DNA of 64,000 bases from Schistocerca nitens. Its lineage: Eukaryota > Arthropoda > Insecta > Orthoptera > Acrididae. Shown piece after piece: positions 22,165 through 33,745 of the stretch. The translations under genes and the position numbers were made by a program. Under the pieces are notes generated by a model, which was given only the letters and a program-made list of their open reading frames with translations, did no database searches and was not told where the DNA came from. Position 1 is the stretch's first letter. Each line of letters begins with the position of its first letter. Location: contig NC_064617.1 in assembly GCF_023898315.1 (NCBI RefSeq), positions 620,549,000-620,612,999 on the forward strand. The letters run 5' to 3'.

Positions 22165-23179
22165 ACAATAAAGTAACTGAAGAAATAGTTAAACTGACAG
22201 TTATGCTTACTGGGAGGCCGCACAGTGACACGTCGCCTGAGGGAACCCATTGTTTATTGCTGTGGAGGTGAGGTCAGTATTAACAACGTTCGTCTGACAC
22301 CAGAAATGGGTGTCATTTAATAGGGGTAGAGAGCTAGCTTTTAGTGTAATGGAGTAACGGAGAATGGTGATTTAATGGTCGTGTGTCTGCTGTACGCAGA
22401 GAACGATTGATACTCTCCAGCTCCATGACACTCCATCTAACTCATCCTCTCACTTCGCCATCAGCCCACCATCCACCGCTCCTCATCATCTCTCCTCGAT
22501 AAACCCATGTCAAATCATCACATCCTTAAAAAACTATGTATGACTTCTTAGCGAAAAGTGTGGGAAAAGTGCCAGTATCAACACGAACCATTTAAAACGA
22601 GCACTCCACTGCCACAGATATCCTGACCGCCGTCTGTAGCATCAAATTCTACCGACTACAGACTTAATTCCCCTTGGATTCAACGATTGACCACGGTGAT
22701 TTAAATAATGGACAGGAGGGAACCTCACAACTCTTCTAAAATCGGAGTCCACCAAATACCCATTTAAATAGGTACATTGTCTTATACAGATATTTACAAG
22801 CAGACTCAAACATATAATAAATTATGTAATGTTGAAATGAGTGGCGAAAGTGTTGTAACACTCTAAGACAAAAAAAGGAACGAAACAAAAACAAACAAAA
22901 AAGGCGACGCACAACGAAGGAGTTATTCAGATTCAAACTGATATTCATCCAAGCATAGTCGGAAAACGCAAAATTGTAAAATTTATGTGGCCGATGGATG
23001 AATATGTGACACTGCAGCGCTATTTCGCCGCACAGCTGGCAAGAATAGTAAACAGAGAACATGTCTGTACCAGGGCATAAAATTTTTGCCCATTTCATTC
23101 CGTCTACTCAGCTGGACAGTAAATACACATCGCAGACAGGCACCTGAACAATATACGCACCACTTGAGTGAGGACGTAT
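22165..23179. other. Intergenic DNA, no gene recognised
   Basis: No recognised features. The minus-strand 120-codon frame at 22736-23098 shows no motif I know. Confidence 0.5.
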
Positions 23180-24064
23180 AGTTGGGCTCATAGAAGCCGG
23201 TAGAGTGATCGGCTAATCGCTCGACATCTTAATAGGCGTCTTTTCCTCAACTTTGACGATAATGGTAGGAAAGGGTGAACCATTGCAGAACTAAGCGTCA
23301 AGAAGAACCTAGAGATTCGACAGAACTTGAGGACCGAGCAGTCGTCAGAGACGCACTCAGAGGCAAAGATTCATCATTATCATAAGCCCGACGTCTAACT
23401 GGTACTTCAGTAATCACAAAGACCATCAACAGACGGTTTAGGGAAGACGGCTGTGCTCACGGCGTCCACTGGGCTGACTACTATTGACATCTGAGCACCA
23501 ACAAGCATTTTTGCAATGGTATCGGACACTTCGTCCAGGAATCTCTTTGTCTGTAGTAGAACTGTATTCAGTGATGAGTGCCGCTTCGAACTTGGTTCCG
23601 ATGACCAGCGAAGACGTGTCTGGAGACGCCCCGAGCAGCGGTGGCGTACCAACCTGACTCTCGCCCGCCATAAGGCCCGACAGTTGGGATTAATGGTCTA
23701 TGGTGGCATTTCAATTCCTAGCAGGACGCCTTTGCTTGTCATCCGCGTCACGCATACAGCACAGCAGTACGTCGAAGACATTCTGCGCTCCTCTTTATTG
23801 GCCTTCATGTTCGACCGTTCTGGGTTTATAGTTCAGCAACATAATGCCCGCTCGCACGTGGCGAGAGTTTCTGCTGAAGAGCTTCGTGCTTGCCAGATCC
23901 TACCTTGTCCAGAAAAGTCGCCAGATCTCTCCCCAACTGAGATCGTTTGGAGCATTATTGTCAGGGCCCTCCAACCAACTCGGGAGTTTCACCATCTAAC
24001 GCGCCAATTGGACAGAATTGGCATGATACCCCTCAGTAAGACATCTAGCGACACTATAAATTAA
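23180..24064 (+). pseudogene. Tc1-like transposase remnant
   Basis: The C-terminal two thirds are open at 23516-24064: FSDECRFELGSDDQRRRVWR holds the first catalytic Asp, and MVYGGISIPSRTPLLVIR is the usual central block. The second catalytic site reads QQHNARSH, so the Asp is His. The third site SPDLSPTEIVW keeps the Glu. Upstream (from about 23180) only frame-shifted helix-turn-helix remnants such as GLIEAGRVIG remain. No matching terminal repeats were found, so the element limits are uncertain. Confidence 0.8.
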
Positions 24065-24069
24065 TGCCA

Positions 24070-24527
24070 AACCGAATCACTGCTTGCACTGGACCAAAGG
24101 CGTTACTGACTTACTGAAGTTGTGAGATTTTTCTCTTGAAAAACTCATCCAGTTTATCTGAAATGATATTATTAGTTTTCCGATTTCCGTCCCATTCGGA
24201 TAATTCCTTCTTGGCACATCGTTTTTGCTTTTGAAAAACGTTGGTACAAAAACTGGCAGACACGTTCGATGAATAAGGAAAAACGACATGCAACAAATCA
24301 TGGAACCTAGACGAGTATAGAAATGAAACAATGAAAATGAGGGCCAGCAACACACACCGCCTAGCGATGGTACATGGCAATAGGAAGGTGAAACTGGCCG
24401 AGTGAGAGTAATTGAGGTGTAGGTGTTCCTGATAGCGGTCGCTGCTTACGAGTAGACATTGTAATTCGAGGCACCTACTTGTTGAACTAGCGAGCAAGAA
24501 ACTGTTTTGCTCGACAAAACTGGCGTT
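24070..24527. other. Intergenic DNA, no gene recognised
   Basis: No motif recognised. Ends at the left target duplication of the composite SINE unit. Confidence 0.45.
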
Positions 24528-24538
24528 TTTTCCTAAAC

Positions 24539-24737
24539 AAATGGTTCAAATGGCTCTGAGCACTATGGGACTTAACTTCTCAGGTCATCAGTCCCCTAGA
24601 ACTTAGAACTACTTAAACCTAACTAACCGAAGGACGTCACGCACATCCATGCCCGAGGCAGGATTCGAACCTGCGACCGTAGCGGTCGCACGGATCCAGA
24701 CTGTAGTGCCTAGAACCGCTCGGCCACCCCGGCCGGC
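24539..24737 (-). mobile_element. tRNA-Ser-headed SINE (family A), minus orientation
   Basis: Complete head (GGCCGAGCGGTTCTAGGCAC read on minus) and tail; forms the 3' part of the composite unit. Confidence 0.93.
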
Positions 24738-24880
24738 TCCGTTCTACTCAATCACGTGCAAGGCTCTTTATCTCCGAATAACTATAATAGCCAACATCTA
24801 TTTTACCTGATTCCTGTGTACAAACCTTGGTCTCCCTTTACGGTTTTTACCTTCCCCCTACCACCCCACCCCACCCCACC

Positions 24881-24881
24881 C

Positions 24882-24960
<79 letters not shown>

Positions 24961-24965
24961 GCACG
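24881..24965. repeat. (CA)n microsatellite with ACGC end
   Basis: About 36 CA units preceded by a CCACCCC-type run and followed by GCACGCACGCAC. Confidence 0.95.
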
Positions 24966-25070
24966 CACACGACGACTATGGAGCTATTACAGAAACGCCA
25001 AATGCAAAATAGTCATCACGAAACCTTCAAGTCGTGCGTCGTGGCTGCGCGGTTTGAGGCGCCAATAATA

Positions 25071-25264
25071 GTTCAAATGGCTCTGAGCACTGTGGGACTT
25101 AACATCTGAGGTCATCAGTCCCCTAGAACTTAGAACTACTTAAACCTAACTAACCTAAGGACATCACACACATCCATGCCCGAGGCAGGATTCGAACCTG
25201 CGACTGTTGCGGTCGCGAAGTTCGAGACTGTAGCGCCTAGAACCGCTTGGTCACTGCGGCCGGC
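25071..25264 (-). mobile_element. tRNA-Ser-headed SINE (family A), minus orientation
   Basis: Near-complete copy; its 5' head end meets the target duplication and its 3' end continues into antisense family C head sequence with AATAATAG between. Confidence 0.93.
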
Positions 25265-25324
25265 TTTTCCTAAACTTCTGAGGCCTTAGGCGTCGGGATA
25301 ACTACTACAAAATGGCGCCCAGCT

Positions 25325-27000
25325 GTATCTACATCCACATCTCCATCGATACTCGGCAAATCACATTTCAGTGTTTGGCAGAGGGTTCATCGAGTTACCT
25401 TGACAATAATTTTTTGTTATTCTGATTTCGTACAGCGCGCGGATAAATCGAACACCAATATCTTTCTGTGCAAACTCTGATTTTCCTTATTTTTCATGAT
25501 GATCGCGCCCGCATCTCGTGGTCGTGCGGTAGCGTTCTCGCTTCCCACGCCCGGGTTCCCGGGTTCGATTCCCGGCGGGGTCGGGGATTTTCTCTGCCTC
25601 GTGATGGCTGGGTGTTGTGTGCTGTCCTTAGGTTAGTTAGGTTTAAGTAGTTCTAAGTTCCAGGGGACTTATGACCACAGCAGTTGAGTCTCATAGTGCT
25701 CAGAGCCATTTGAACCATGATGATCGTTTCTCCCTATGTAGGTCGGCATCAACAAAATATTTACGCATTCGGAGGAGAAAATTGGTGAATGATATTTCGT
25801 GAGAAGGTTCTTCCCCAACGTAAAACGCCTTTGTTTTAATTATGTCCACCACAAATCCCGTTTCATTTCAGTGACACTCTTTCCCCTATTTGGTGATAAT
25901 ATAAAGCGTGCTGCCCTTCTTTTAACTTTCTCGATGTACTCCGACAACCCCGTCTGGTAAGGACCCTACACCACGCAGCAGTATTCTGAAAGAGTACGGA
26001 CGAGCGTAGTATAGGAAATCTCGTTAATAGATCTGTTATATTTCCTATGTTTCCTGCGAATGAAACGCAGTCTGGGAGACCGTTTACTTCGAGGTAATTC
26101 AAAATCTTCGAATACAATATATGTTCCAATTTCCTGCTGCATATCCACTTTAATGATATGGGTCTGTAATTTAGGGGATTACTCCAACTACTCCTCTTGA
26201 ATACTGGTTGACCCGTACTACTTTCCAGTCTTTAGCTACGGATCTTTCGTCGAGCGAACGGTTGTATATGATTAAATATGGAGCTATTGTATCAGCATAC
26301 TCTGGAAGGAACTTAACTGGTACACAGTTTGGACAGGAAGACTTGCTTTTGTTTATGATTTAAGTTGTTACTCCGAGGATACCTACTTCTACGTTACTCA
26401 TGTTCGCAACTGTTCTTAATTAGAATTCTGGAATATGTACTTCGTCTTCTTTGGTGAAGGAATTTCGGAAGACAGTGTTCAGTAACTCTGCTTTGGCAGC
26501 ACTGTTGTCTATAGAAGTCCCACTGCTATCGCACAGGGAAGGCATTGATTGTGTCTTGCCGCCAGGATACTTCACATACGACCAGAATCTCCCTCGATTT
26601 TGCGCCAGGTTTTGAGACAAAGTTTCGTTGTGGAAACTATTATAAGAATCTCCCATTGAAGTACGCTCTAAATTTCGAGCTTCTATGAAGGATCGCCAAT
26701 GTTCTTGCGTCCGCCTTAATTTGGCATATTTTCTTTGTTACTTCTGCAACAGTGTTCTGAGCCGTTTTGTGTACCAAGGAGTCTCAGATCCGTCATGTGT
26801 TAATTCATTTGGTATGAATCTCTCAGTTGCTGCCGGTACTATTTCTTCGACTTCAAGCCACACCTGACCTAAACTTACATCGTTAATTTGGAAGGAGTGG
26901 GGATTGAATCTCAGGAAAGTATCAAGAGAATTTCTATTTGTTTTTCTGAACAGGTATATTTTTCTTTTATCGTTGGAAGTATTGTGACGTGAGAGCTGTT
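25325..27000 (-). mobile_element. Jockey/CR1-type LINE, internally deleted
   Basis: Minus-strand pieces in order: post-endonuclease region with PWYTKRLRTLLQK (about 26770); WSYVKYPGGKTQSMPSLCD and AELLNTVFRNSFTKEDEVHI (26656-26420); CPNCVPVKFLPEYADTIAP (about 26310); then, after loss of the polymerase core, the C-terminal SEYCCVVYGPYQTGLSEYIE-like block (about 26000-25900). The 3' untranslated part ends near 25325 in CTACATCCACATC-type repeats. The open 79-codon frame at 26420-26656 aligns in kind with the 62-64 kb LINE (FWSYVK...AEILNTFF). A family B SINE sits in the 3' untranslated part. Confidence 0.75.
25506..25715 (+). mobile_element. tRNA-Gly-headed SINE (family B)
   Basis: The head reads like glycine tRNA with CCC anticodon: GTGGTCGTGCGGTAGCG (A box), GCTTCCCACGC (anticodon arm), GGGTTCGATTCCCGG (T arm). 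Target-site duplication CATGATGATCG at 25495-25505 and 25716-25726 inside the LINE. Confidence 0.96.
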
Positions 27001-28829
27001 TGTACGAACTTCCTGAGATAACGTGTACCTATGGAAGTTCAACCAGCAGACTGAAAACGACCACTAACCTAGCGTACTATTTAAATCATCGGCATTCCAA
27101 GGAAACAGGCGACTCTCGAGAGAGGTACTACTTGTTACAGCCAACCTAAGTGAGTTCATTTTCACATCTTCGGACGCTACTTTCTGTCAGACCCGTGAGG
27201 TTGCCAGACATTGACGTCTTTTAACTGCTGAAGCTGCCTTTGTGGTGCATAAATGCTCGAGGCACCGTTCTAGTTTCTACAGGCTCTTACCCTTAGTGAA
27301 AAACTCGTAACTTTAACTGCAAAAATTATGGAAAAATGACTCTGAACAACCTACCAACTAGCATTAGCCCTTGATGTCTTTCCTCGCATCACCAGTTATA
27401 CTAATAACAAAGTTAAGCACTCATTAATACGATTCACATTTCTACGTTACAGGTGGGAGTCAGTGGCTTCATATGCATTACATGAACTGTTTATTAAATT
27501 CCACCACCTCCAGGTGGTGTGGCATCGCAAGAGAACACTTGTAAACATTATTTTTTCATTGACGAAGACATATGATGCCGAATAAATTTCTCATGGCGTC
27601 AGTGGGTTACGAAATTACATGAAAGTGCCTTTATCGTTTCGATTTTCGCTAAGACAAGAGTATGACCTGGTGTGAGGATAATTTTTTAAACATACTTATT
27701 CTACAGACTTGCATGGGTACCTTGACGTTCCATGATATTTAATCATATTATTCCATAGATTCAAAGTGAGGAGATTCTTGATAATTCAGAATATGTGCTA
27801 AAACAAGAATAGATTATACATATTTACAAAAAAAAGGTATATGGTGTTGTTCTTTCAACACAGAATTTATGTGAAAAACTTAAACATAATTTCATTTCAA
27901 GGATAATACCAAACGTTTCACAAACACGCAAGTGTATACAGACTTAAATGTGTCAGGCAATTATTAGCCCGGTGCAGCCACGCATCATCGAACAAAAAGC
28001 TGTTTACACTTATGAACATTGACCACACAAGTTCACTGACATAAGTCATTGTGCTTTTACGGAGAAATTCATTAATGAACGACATGTAGTTGGCACCAAT
28101 AAAACGTCAAGGCTCGTCTTAAAATGAACGTAATTAGTATCTAAACTTTTTGTGGCTTTTGAGAAGTAGGTCAAATTTGTGTTTCTGAATAACGAACATG
28201 TTTTTATAAAAAACTGAATGACTTTAAATCTGTACGTAGATCATTCTTATTTCGTGTACTGATTCTAGAAACTGAGGTTTGATTTCAAGAATAGGTTTAT
28301 TACATTATGGGAACAGTAATAATTTGGGAACCAGTAGTAAATATTTGTTGTTCCCTGAACAGGTCTCTGCAGGAAAGCTTATCTATCATAAGAGAGTAAA
28401 GAAGGTATAACGTCACCACAATGGTACTTGCCTGTAATGGACGTCGACATGCCTTTCCTGGTTTATGCATGCCACACCTACCATATAAATTCGGTGCTAG
28501 ACTTCTTTCACTAAACCAGGAGTGTGAAGAGTACTCTATCATTGCCAAACTCATGTCGACAGACACCTGAGGACGTTAGACCTAATATCATGACTTCACT
28601 GTACATCTTCAACTGTAAACTAGTTAAGTACAGGTTTATTCCATGTGACAAGATTGAGTATATGATTTGCCTTACAGAAAAAAAGTGAAGCACTCAGACA
28701 GGGAGTAGGAAATTAAGTGAAACTTGTTGGATTATGAGTGTTCATCACGGTATTTCAGTGATTAAAAATCGGGTCAAATTAACAAAGGACTTGGCAGTAT
28801 CAGAACTCTTATCAGTTACACCCTCTCTC
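27001..28829. other. Intergenic DNA, no gene recognised
   Basis: About 1.8 kb of AT-rich sequence with no motif or repeat I recognise. Confidence 0.5.
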
Positions 28830-29640
28830 GCCTGAACGCGAGCACTGATCCGCTTGGGAACAATATCAATAAGCAATATATCGTCGCCTAAGGCAAAGTG
28901 GCTCACAATTGTTATAACTGATCATTGTTATCCAGAATATTTGCACTTGGACGGAATTGTCATCCGAGATAGACCCATTACGATCTGGGAAATTGCTGCT
29001 CACATCCTCAACATCACCGTTGTACCTCAACATGACCGTTCATAGAGGAACACGCCCTGTGTACACGAAAATTGTCCTTTTGAAATATGACACCAAAATT
29101 TCGTTGCACAGAGGAAAGACAAGAGAACGCTGGATGTCCATGTTATGCTGTTATGCCACCTCAGTGACAACTAGATGCGACCTGAGGTCACATAGGTATT
29201 TGATGACTTCCCACACAATGAGCGTTAAGTCTCTCGAAAATACGAGAAGGATGGGACCTTTCCAAAAATCACCTCCATACTCACCTACCACGGTCATCAG
29301 AGGACTGCAGATCCATGATTCATCTCTGAACACAATAACGCCATTCATTAGTAGTCTTTGCCTCCAAGGTACCTATGACCTCGTAGTTTGGTCCCTTCCC
29401 CCCTCTTTTAAATCGACCAACCAACCAATCTTTGCTTCCTGGTCAGGAACCGTTCAATATGCAGCCATTTGTGCTGTAGCAGCAGGCATGAGATGTTATT
29501 CCCCTAATGCAGCTACTGCTAGTATCCGACCAACTGTGCGGGATGACACAGAATGTATGAGGGAGTCCATTACTTGTGGACCGTTGGTAGGTGCAAATGA
29601 TACGGAGCTACGATGTGCTCCGTGCACAACACCGTGATCT
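28830..29640 (-). pseudogene. Probable Tc1-like transposase remnant
   Basis: Minus-strand frame 29348-29151 reads VIVFRDESWICSP, which fits the first catalytic block (FSDESRF), and 70 residues on LTLIVWEVIKYLCDLRSHLV fits the central VWGAISY block. No second or third catalytic site could be recognised. The plus-strand open frame of 226 codons across the same DNA (28957-29637) is treated as a shadow. Limits and family are uncertain. Confidence 0.5.
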
Positions 29641-29699
29641 TCCCTTTCGATATTCAAGAGGCCGTGTTTTTCCGAATTCGTAATTCTGAATAACACTGG

Positions 29700-29985
29700 C
29701 ACTGCAATATCTACCGACAACGGGCAAGCGACTTTCAAGTAAAATGTCTCCTCTGTACGGGTATATAGGTAATGGGTGTACGAGTAAATGTTGTAGACAC
29801 ATGGTTGATGACATATGGGAGTTTGGGTCTGACCGTGAGTCGTGCTTGGGTAGCCATATGGTACGGCGGCCGCTCGTGATCCGGGTTCGAGACCCGGTCG
29901 GGCACAAATTTTCACTGTCGTTATTCCATTATACAACCGATGGTTGTCCATATTCGCAGCTGCAAATACATTTCGAACCTCACTT
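29700..29985 (+). mobile_element. tRNA-derived SINE-like repeat (family D)
   Basis: Contains TAGCCATATGGTACGGCGGC (A-box-like) and CCGGGTTCGAGACCCGG, a perfect tRNA T arm with B box, followed by GTCGGGCACAAATTTTCAC. The anticodon arm is lost. The flanks GGGTATATAGGTAATGGGTG and CGATGGTTGTCCATATTCGC look like parts of the same repeat by memory. Boundaries approximate. Confidence 0.6.
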
Positions 29986-30477
29986 GTTGTCGGACGTGAT
30001 CAACCGGAACCACGACGACGCGTGTGCCCGCCCTCACATGCATTACAACATCCGGCCACTTATACACGCAAGTGTCACATAAATCTGGGAACTGCACGAT
30101 TCTAACAGTCGGCCGAATGGAAACTCACAAAAAGGCCTCTTCTCAAACTCTTTCAGATGCTCGTAAGGCCGTCTCAAACAAGTATGCGGCATCTCTGTAT
30201 CCTTCACAGTAATTAGTTAACATCTGATTCTGTTCACTCCCCTCGTATAGCTTCTGAGGCTGGCAATAACGCTAATCTAGAACAAAACTAATACACTCTG
30301 CTGGCCGTTGAATCAGTCATAGAGAATTCCATCTCTAATCATTTGCGCACACGCCGATCATGTGTATGAGTCCGAAGCTACATTGACGTTCGACCATCGA
30401 ATGACAGCGGCGACGAGCTCCAATCAGCGGGTGGCGTCTCCCTGACGGCAATGTGATTAACAGAGAAATCTTGAAAT
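29986..30477. other. Intergenic DNA, no gene recognised
   Basis: No feature recognised. Confidence 0.45.
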
Positions 30478-30488
30478 CCCCCCATCAA

Positions 30489-30690
30489 GGCCGGCCGAAG
30501 TGGCCGTGCGGTTCTAGGCACTGCAGTCTGGAACTGCGAGACCACTACGGTCGCAGGCTCGAATCCTGCCTCGGGCATGGATGTGTGTGATGTCCCTAGG
30601 TTAGTTAGGTTTAACTAGTTCTAAGTTCTAGGGACTAATGACCTCAGACGTTGAGTCCCATAGTGCTCAGAGCCATTTGAACCATTTGAA
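30489..30690 (+). mobile_element. tRNA-Ser-headed SINE (family A)
   Basis: Full head and tail; target-site duplication CCCCCCATCAA at 30478-30488 and 30691-30701. The 3' end has a duplicated CCATTTGAA word. Confidence 0.96.
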
Positions 30691-31079
30691 CCCCCCATCA
30701 AAAGAACTCACAACACAATTCCTGGCGGTAGTCTGCAGCACAAGCATTAACGTTCGTTGCAGAATTTCATTACTTAAATGAATTTATCTCTGTTCCCCCA
30801 AATTACAGCATAGCTGTTCCAGATATTACTTCATTTTTATAGTCTAGTTTATGTGTCTGGTACTCTAGCTGCTACAAAATGACTAAACATCGGGAAGTAT
30901 CAGTCTACAATGCATTTAATATATTTACCTTTTTTCAGCTAACACCTAAAGCCGCTTTGAATCTTTCAGATTCCACCTAAGAAACCTACGCCAACTACCT
31001 AGTAATTGATGGCGATGAGTTCAGGACAGCGATGTCTCGTATTTTAGGTTGCTAGTAGTATAGAGACTTGTGTTTCATT

Positions 31080-31722
31080 GGCATCTGATTGTCGTAAGTT
31101 GGAAAATTGTTCATCATTTGTATTAAATCGTTCATTGAACTGAGCCAAATGTTTATTGAACTGATCAGTTTTGTTATTGTGTTTAACCACAACTTACATG
31201 AGAATTTGAATCATCGCTTCCGTAATCTTTTCAGCTGGTGCGTCGGGTGTCAGCTGTGTTGTGTTTTGTGGTGTGGAAACATCATCTTCAATCATGGACG
31301 TCTCGCTTGTTGCATTATCTGCATACTTGTCGTTTATGAAATGAGACGGATTTTTAAAAACAGACTGAGTTCTTGGCACTACTACAGGCATTCAGATTGA
31401 CTGTACTAGAACTGGGAAGTTCGTTGACCAGATTCGGTAAAGAATCGTGTTCTCGCATCTGCGTGTTAGCAATATCTACCTCGGTGTCTTCCGCTTTACC
31501 AGAATCGACAGTCTGAGCAGATGGTAAATTAGATGAAATCATACTGTCAGGAAACTGTGCATTATTCTGGACAACGTAACTCACGTTTTCTGTGGGGCTT
31601 TTCAACAGTTGCACCACAGAATTGTTACTATCATTCTCAACATTGTTGTTCATAATCGTAAAATTGTCCATGTCAGTATCCTTAATAGTAAGATTACGCG
31701 TTACGCGTCGAGACCTTGACAC
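31080..31722 (-). mobile_element. Possible gag-like fragment of an old LTR retrotransposon
   Basis: A minus-strand coding-like stretch opens with a basic start (MSRSRRVTRNL), followed by an acidic, Asn/Ser-rich, low-complexity region and then a polar, coiled-coil-like segment (TDQFNKHLAQFNERFNT). This composition resembles the N-terminal part of Gag proteins of Ty3/Gypsy-type elements. No LTRs, nucleocapsid knuckles or polymerase were recognised nearby. It is a broken fossil, and a host disordered protein exon is an alternative. Confidence 0.3.
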
Positions 31723-31789
31723 TTCTGCGCGGCATCAAATACGGAGTATAAATCCAAAGACAGAAATTCAACAATCAAATCAATGAAGA

Positions 31790-32665
31790 AAAACAATGCG
31801 GAGCATAAGAATGCTGATAAACTGTGTAAAAATATTTTGCACAAGTTAGTTAATTGGGTTGCGCCTAAAAATTTAACTACTGTTATCGCTAGAGTGTGTT
31901 TGAGAGGACAGAATATATATGCCTGACCATTTTAATATCGAAGTTTTCACAAAGCGAACGACTCGCAGAGCTGTCGCCAAGTGTAACTTTCTTTTAATAA
32001 AATAACGTTGTTTAAAATAATGTTTCTTCTGACTATCTGTAATGAATGTCTGAACTGTGGAACGGATACTAAACTCGAATTATCGTGTAGCGTGTTGTAA
32101 GTGAAAGAGGTGTGCTCACTCTGTGCGATTGTTAGCAAAAACTTTATACGCATTGATACCAATAAAGAAATACAGTGACTGCAAAATACATTCAGCATCT
32201 TAGGCAATGAATCCTCTGGCCATGTTCAAAACTGATAACTTTTGTCCCTGTGCACGTAACAGATAAATTAAATTGTCTTACATCTACAGCAGCAACGTCG
32301 GAACGCGATATATTATGCTCTCTCATGAAAACAATAGCTAGTTACAGGCTCAGCGGTGTGCAATGCTGGCCTTAATAATTAGAAATGTACACAAAATTCT
32401 TTTGGCTGATAAATGAAAACATTTGAGATAACTCCAACTTCTTAGAAAAACTAATGACCTGGAGAGGGAGGGGGTGTTGATTCTGGTAAATTACTAAAAC
32501 TGATTTTATGTAGCAAAATTATATTCTAAGTTAAGTTTGTCCGTTCAAAACATTTGACAATTGAAGTTGGTCACAATAATAGATCATATTTACTAATTGA
32601 TTCACGAACAATGAGATTTATAGAGAAAGTATTACGTAACCTCACTAAACCAGCATAAATACAAA
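31790..32665. other. Intergenic DNA, no gene recognised
   Basis: No feature recognised. Confidence 0.45.
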
Positions 32666-32667
32666 TC

Positions 32668-32808
32668 ATCAATAAACGATAATTAATGGAAACCCTCAGT
32701 TGCCGACAGGTGTTGCTGATATACCTCGATGGGGAGAGCTGAAAATGTGTGCCCCGACCGGGTCTCGAACCCGGGACCTCCTGTTTACATGGCAGACGCT
32801 CTATCAAA
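32668..32808 (-). mobile_element. tRNA-Thr-derived SINE, 5'-truncated, minus orientation
   Basis: On the minus strand: TAGAGCGTCTGCCATGTAAA gives an anticodon loop CATGTAA (implied TGT, threonine), then CCCGGGTTCGAGACCCGG (T arm) and CGGGGCACACATTTTCAG. The upstream D-arm half is missing and the break abuts a poly(T) run at 32809. Its tail GTCGGCAACTGAGGGTTTCC recurs in opposite orientation at 33017-33055. Confidence 0.7.
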
Positions 32809-32929
32809 TTTTTTTTTACCACCCCCAAAATCATATCTAACCGAAAAATAAAAAATAAAAAATCTAGTGCCACCGCCAGTTTCACCCTAACCAACTTTCT
32901 TCCTTTTTTTCTTTATATTTGAGCCACCG

Positions 32930-33058
32930 AGGACACAGATGAATAGCGCGACTGCAGGGACTTATCCCTTGCACGCCTCCCGTGAGACCCACATTCCCAA
33001 CTGCCCACAATGTACATAAGTCGGCAGCTGAGGGTTTCAATTAATTATCATTTATTCT
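32930..33058 (+). repeat. Repeat fragment with inverted SINE tail
   Basis: GCAGGGACTTATCCCTTGCA and CGTGAGACCCACATTCCCAA form a repeat I remember from related genomes. The last part (AAGTCGGCAGCTGAGGGTTT to ATTAATTATCATTTATT) is an inverted match to 32668-32705, so two related tails face each other about 310 bp apart. Confidence 0.5.
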
Positions 33059-33614
33059 AGAGAAGCCGCACGGTCATCAATGGTATCTGCTCTTTCGAGA
33101 ACAGTTACTCTCCTCATATATACAAATCATGAAATTATACAGTTTACGTACATTCTGCGGTTACTTAACAATTCGCAATTAGAGCCAACTCACCTATACT
33201 AACGTGCTGCAAAACGAAAATCATAATTATTTAACATCTTTGCCTTGCTTGTATGAAGACTTTTGCCTACATGTTCTAGTAACTCCTACGTTAATCTAAC
33301 ACTTGGTGACTTCACAGAGCACACCACAAAAAGTGCCTATTCCATCCTCTTTTGCTCACAAACAGCTACCTACAACTGTGCTCCAAACGCTCTTCTACTC
33401 CAACACTACAATCTCAGACCAGAAGCAATATCTTGGACTCTGCAGCCGTGCACAGTCAGCGATAGGGTTTATAAAGCCTGTCAGAGATATAAATCGTTCA
33501 TAATATTCGGGTGCCACATACAAATGTGCCCCAGTAGACACCTTTCACTGATAAGCCAAAAAGTGGCAGATATCAGGTAGCCAGAGTAACTGCGGTACAG
33601 CAGCGGTCAACATC
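33059..33614. other. Unassigned sequence upstream of the Tc1 C-terminus
   Basis: No clear motif; may include decayed transposon body. Plus-strand frames of 105 and 66 codons overlap in different phases and show no family motif. Confidence 0.4.
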
Positions 33615-33745
33615 AGTGATGGAGGAATGGAACGCATTGCCACAAGAAATCCTTTCCGACTTTGTGTTCAGCATCGGAGGACGATGCAGAGTATGCGTTG
33701 TCGTCAGTGGTGATTACATTTCCAATAGAACAATGTCTCAAATTT

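Larger units (their letters stand above)
24539..25264 (-). mobile_element. Composite retrotransposed unit: SINE A - linker - SINE A
   Basis: The whole 726-bp stretch is bracketed by one target-site duplication, TTTTCCTAAAC (24528-24538 and 25265-25275). On the minus strand it reads: SINE A (25264-25071), a linker that begins with the antisense head of a family C SINE, then ~75 bp of non-SINE flank, a (GT)n run, and a second SINE A (24737-24539) whose end abuts the other duplication. The start of the linker matches 40368-40473, where the same SINE A to SINE C-head junction and flank occur. Interpretation: a read-through SINE transcript that carried 3' flanking DNA. Confidence 0.65.

Noticed and set aside
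22436-22640. Possible small structured RNA
   Set aside because: No stable extended hairpin or known RNA signature was seen on reading.
24756-25109. 117-codon frame with poly(Thr-His)
   Set aside because: Translation of a (CA)n microsatellite.
28957-29637. 226-codon plus-strand open frame
   Set aside because: Lacks any family motif, while the opposite strand shows Tc1-like blocks (FRDESW, IVWEVIKYL); treated as an antisense shadow.
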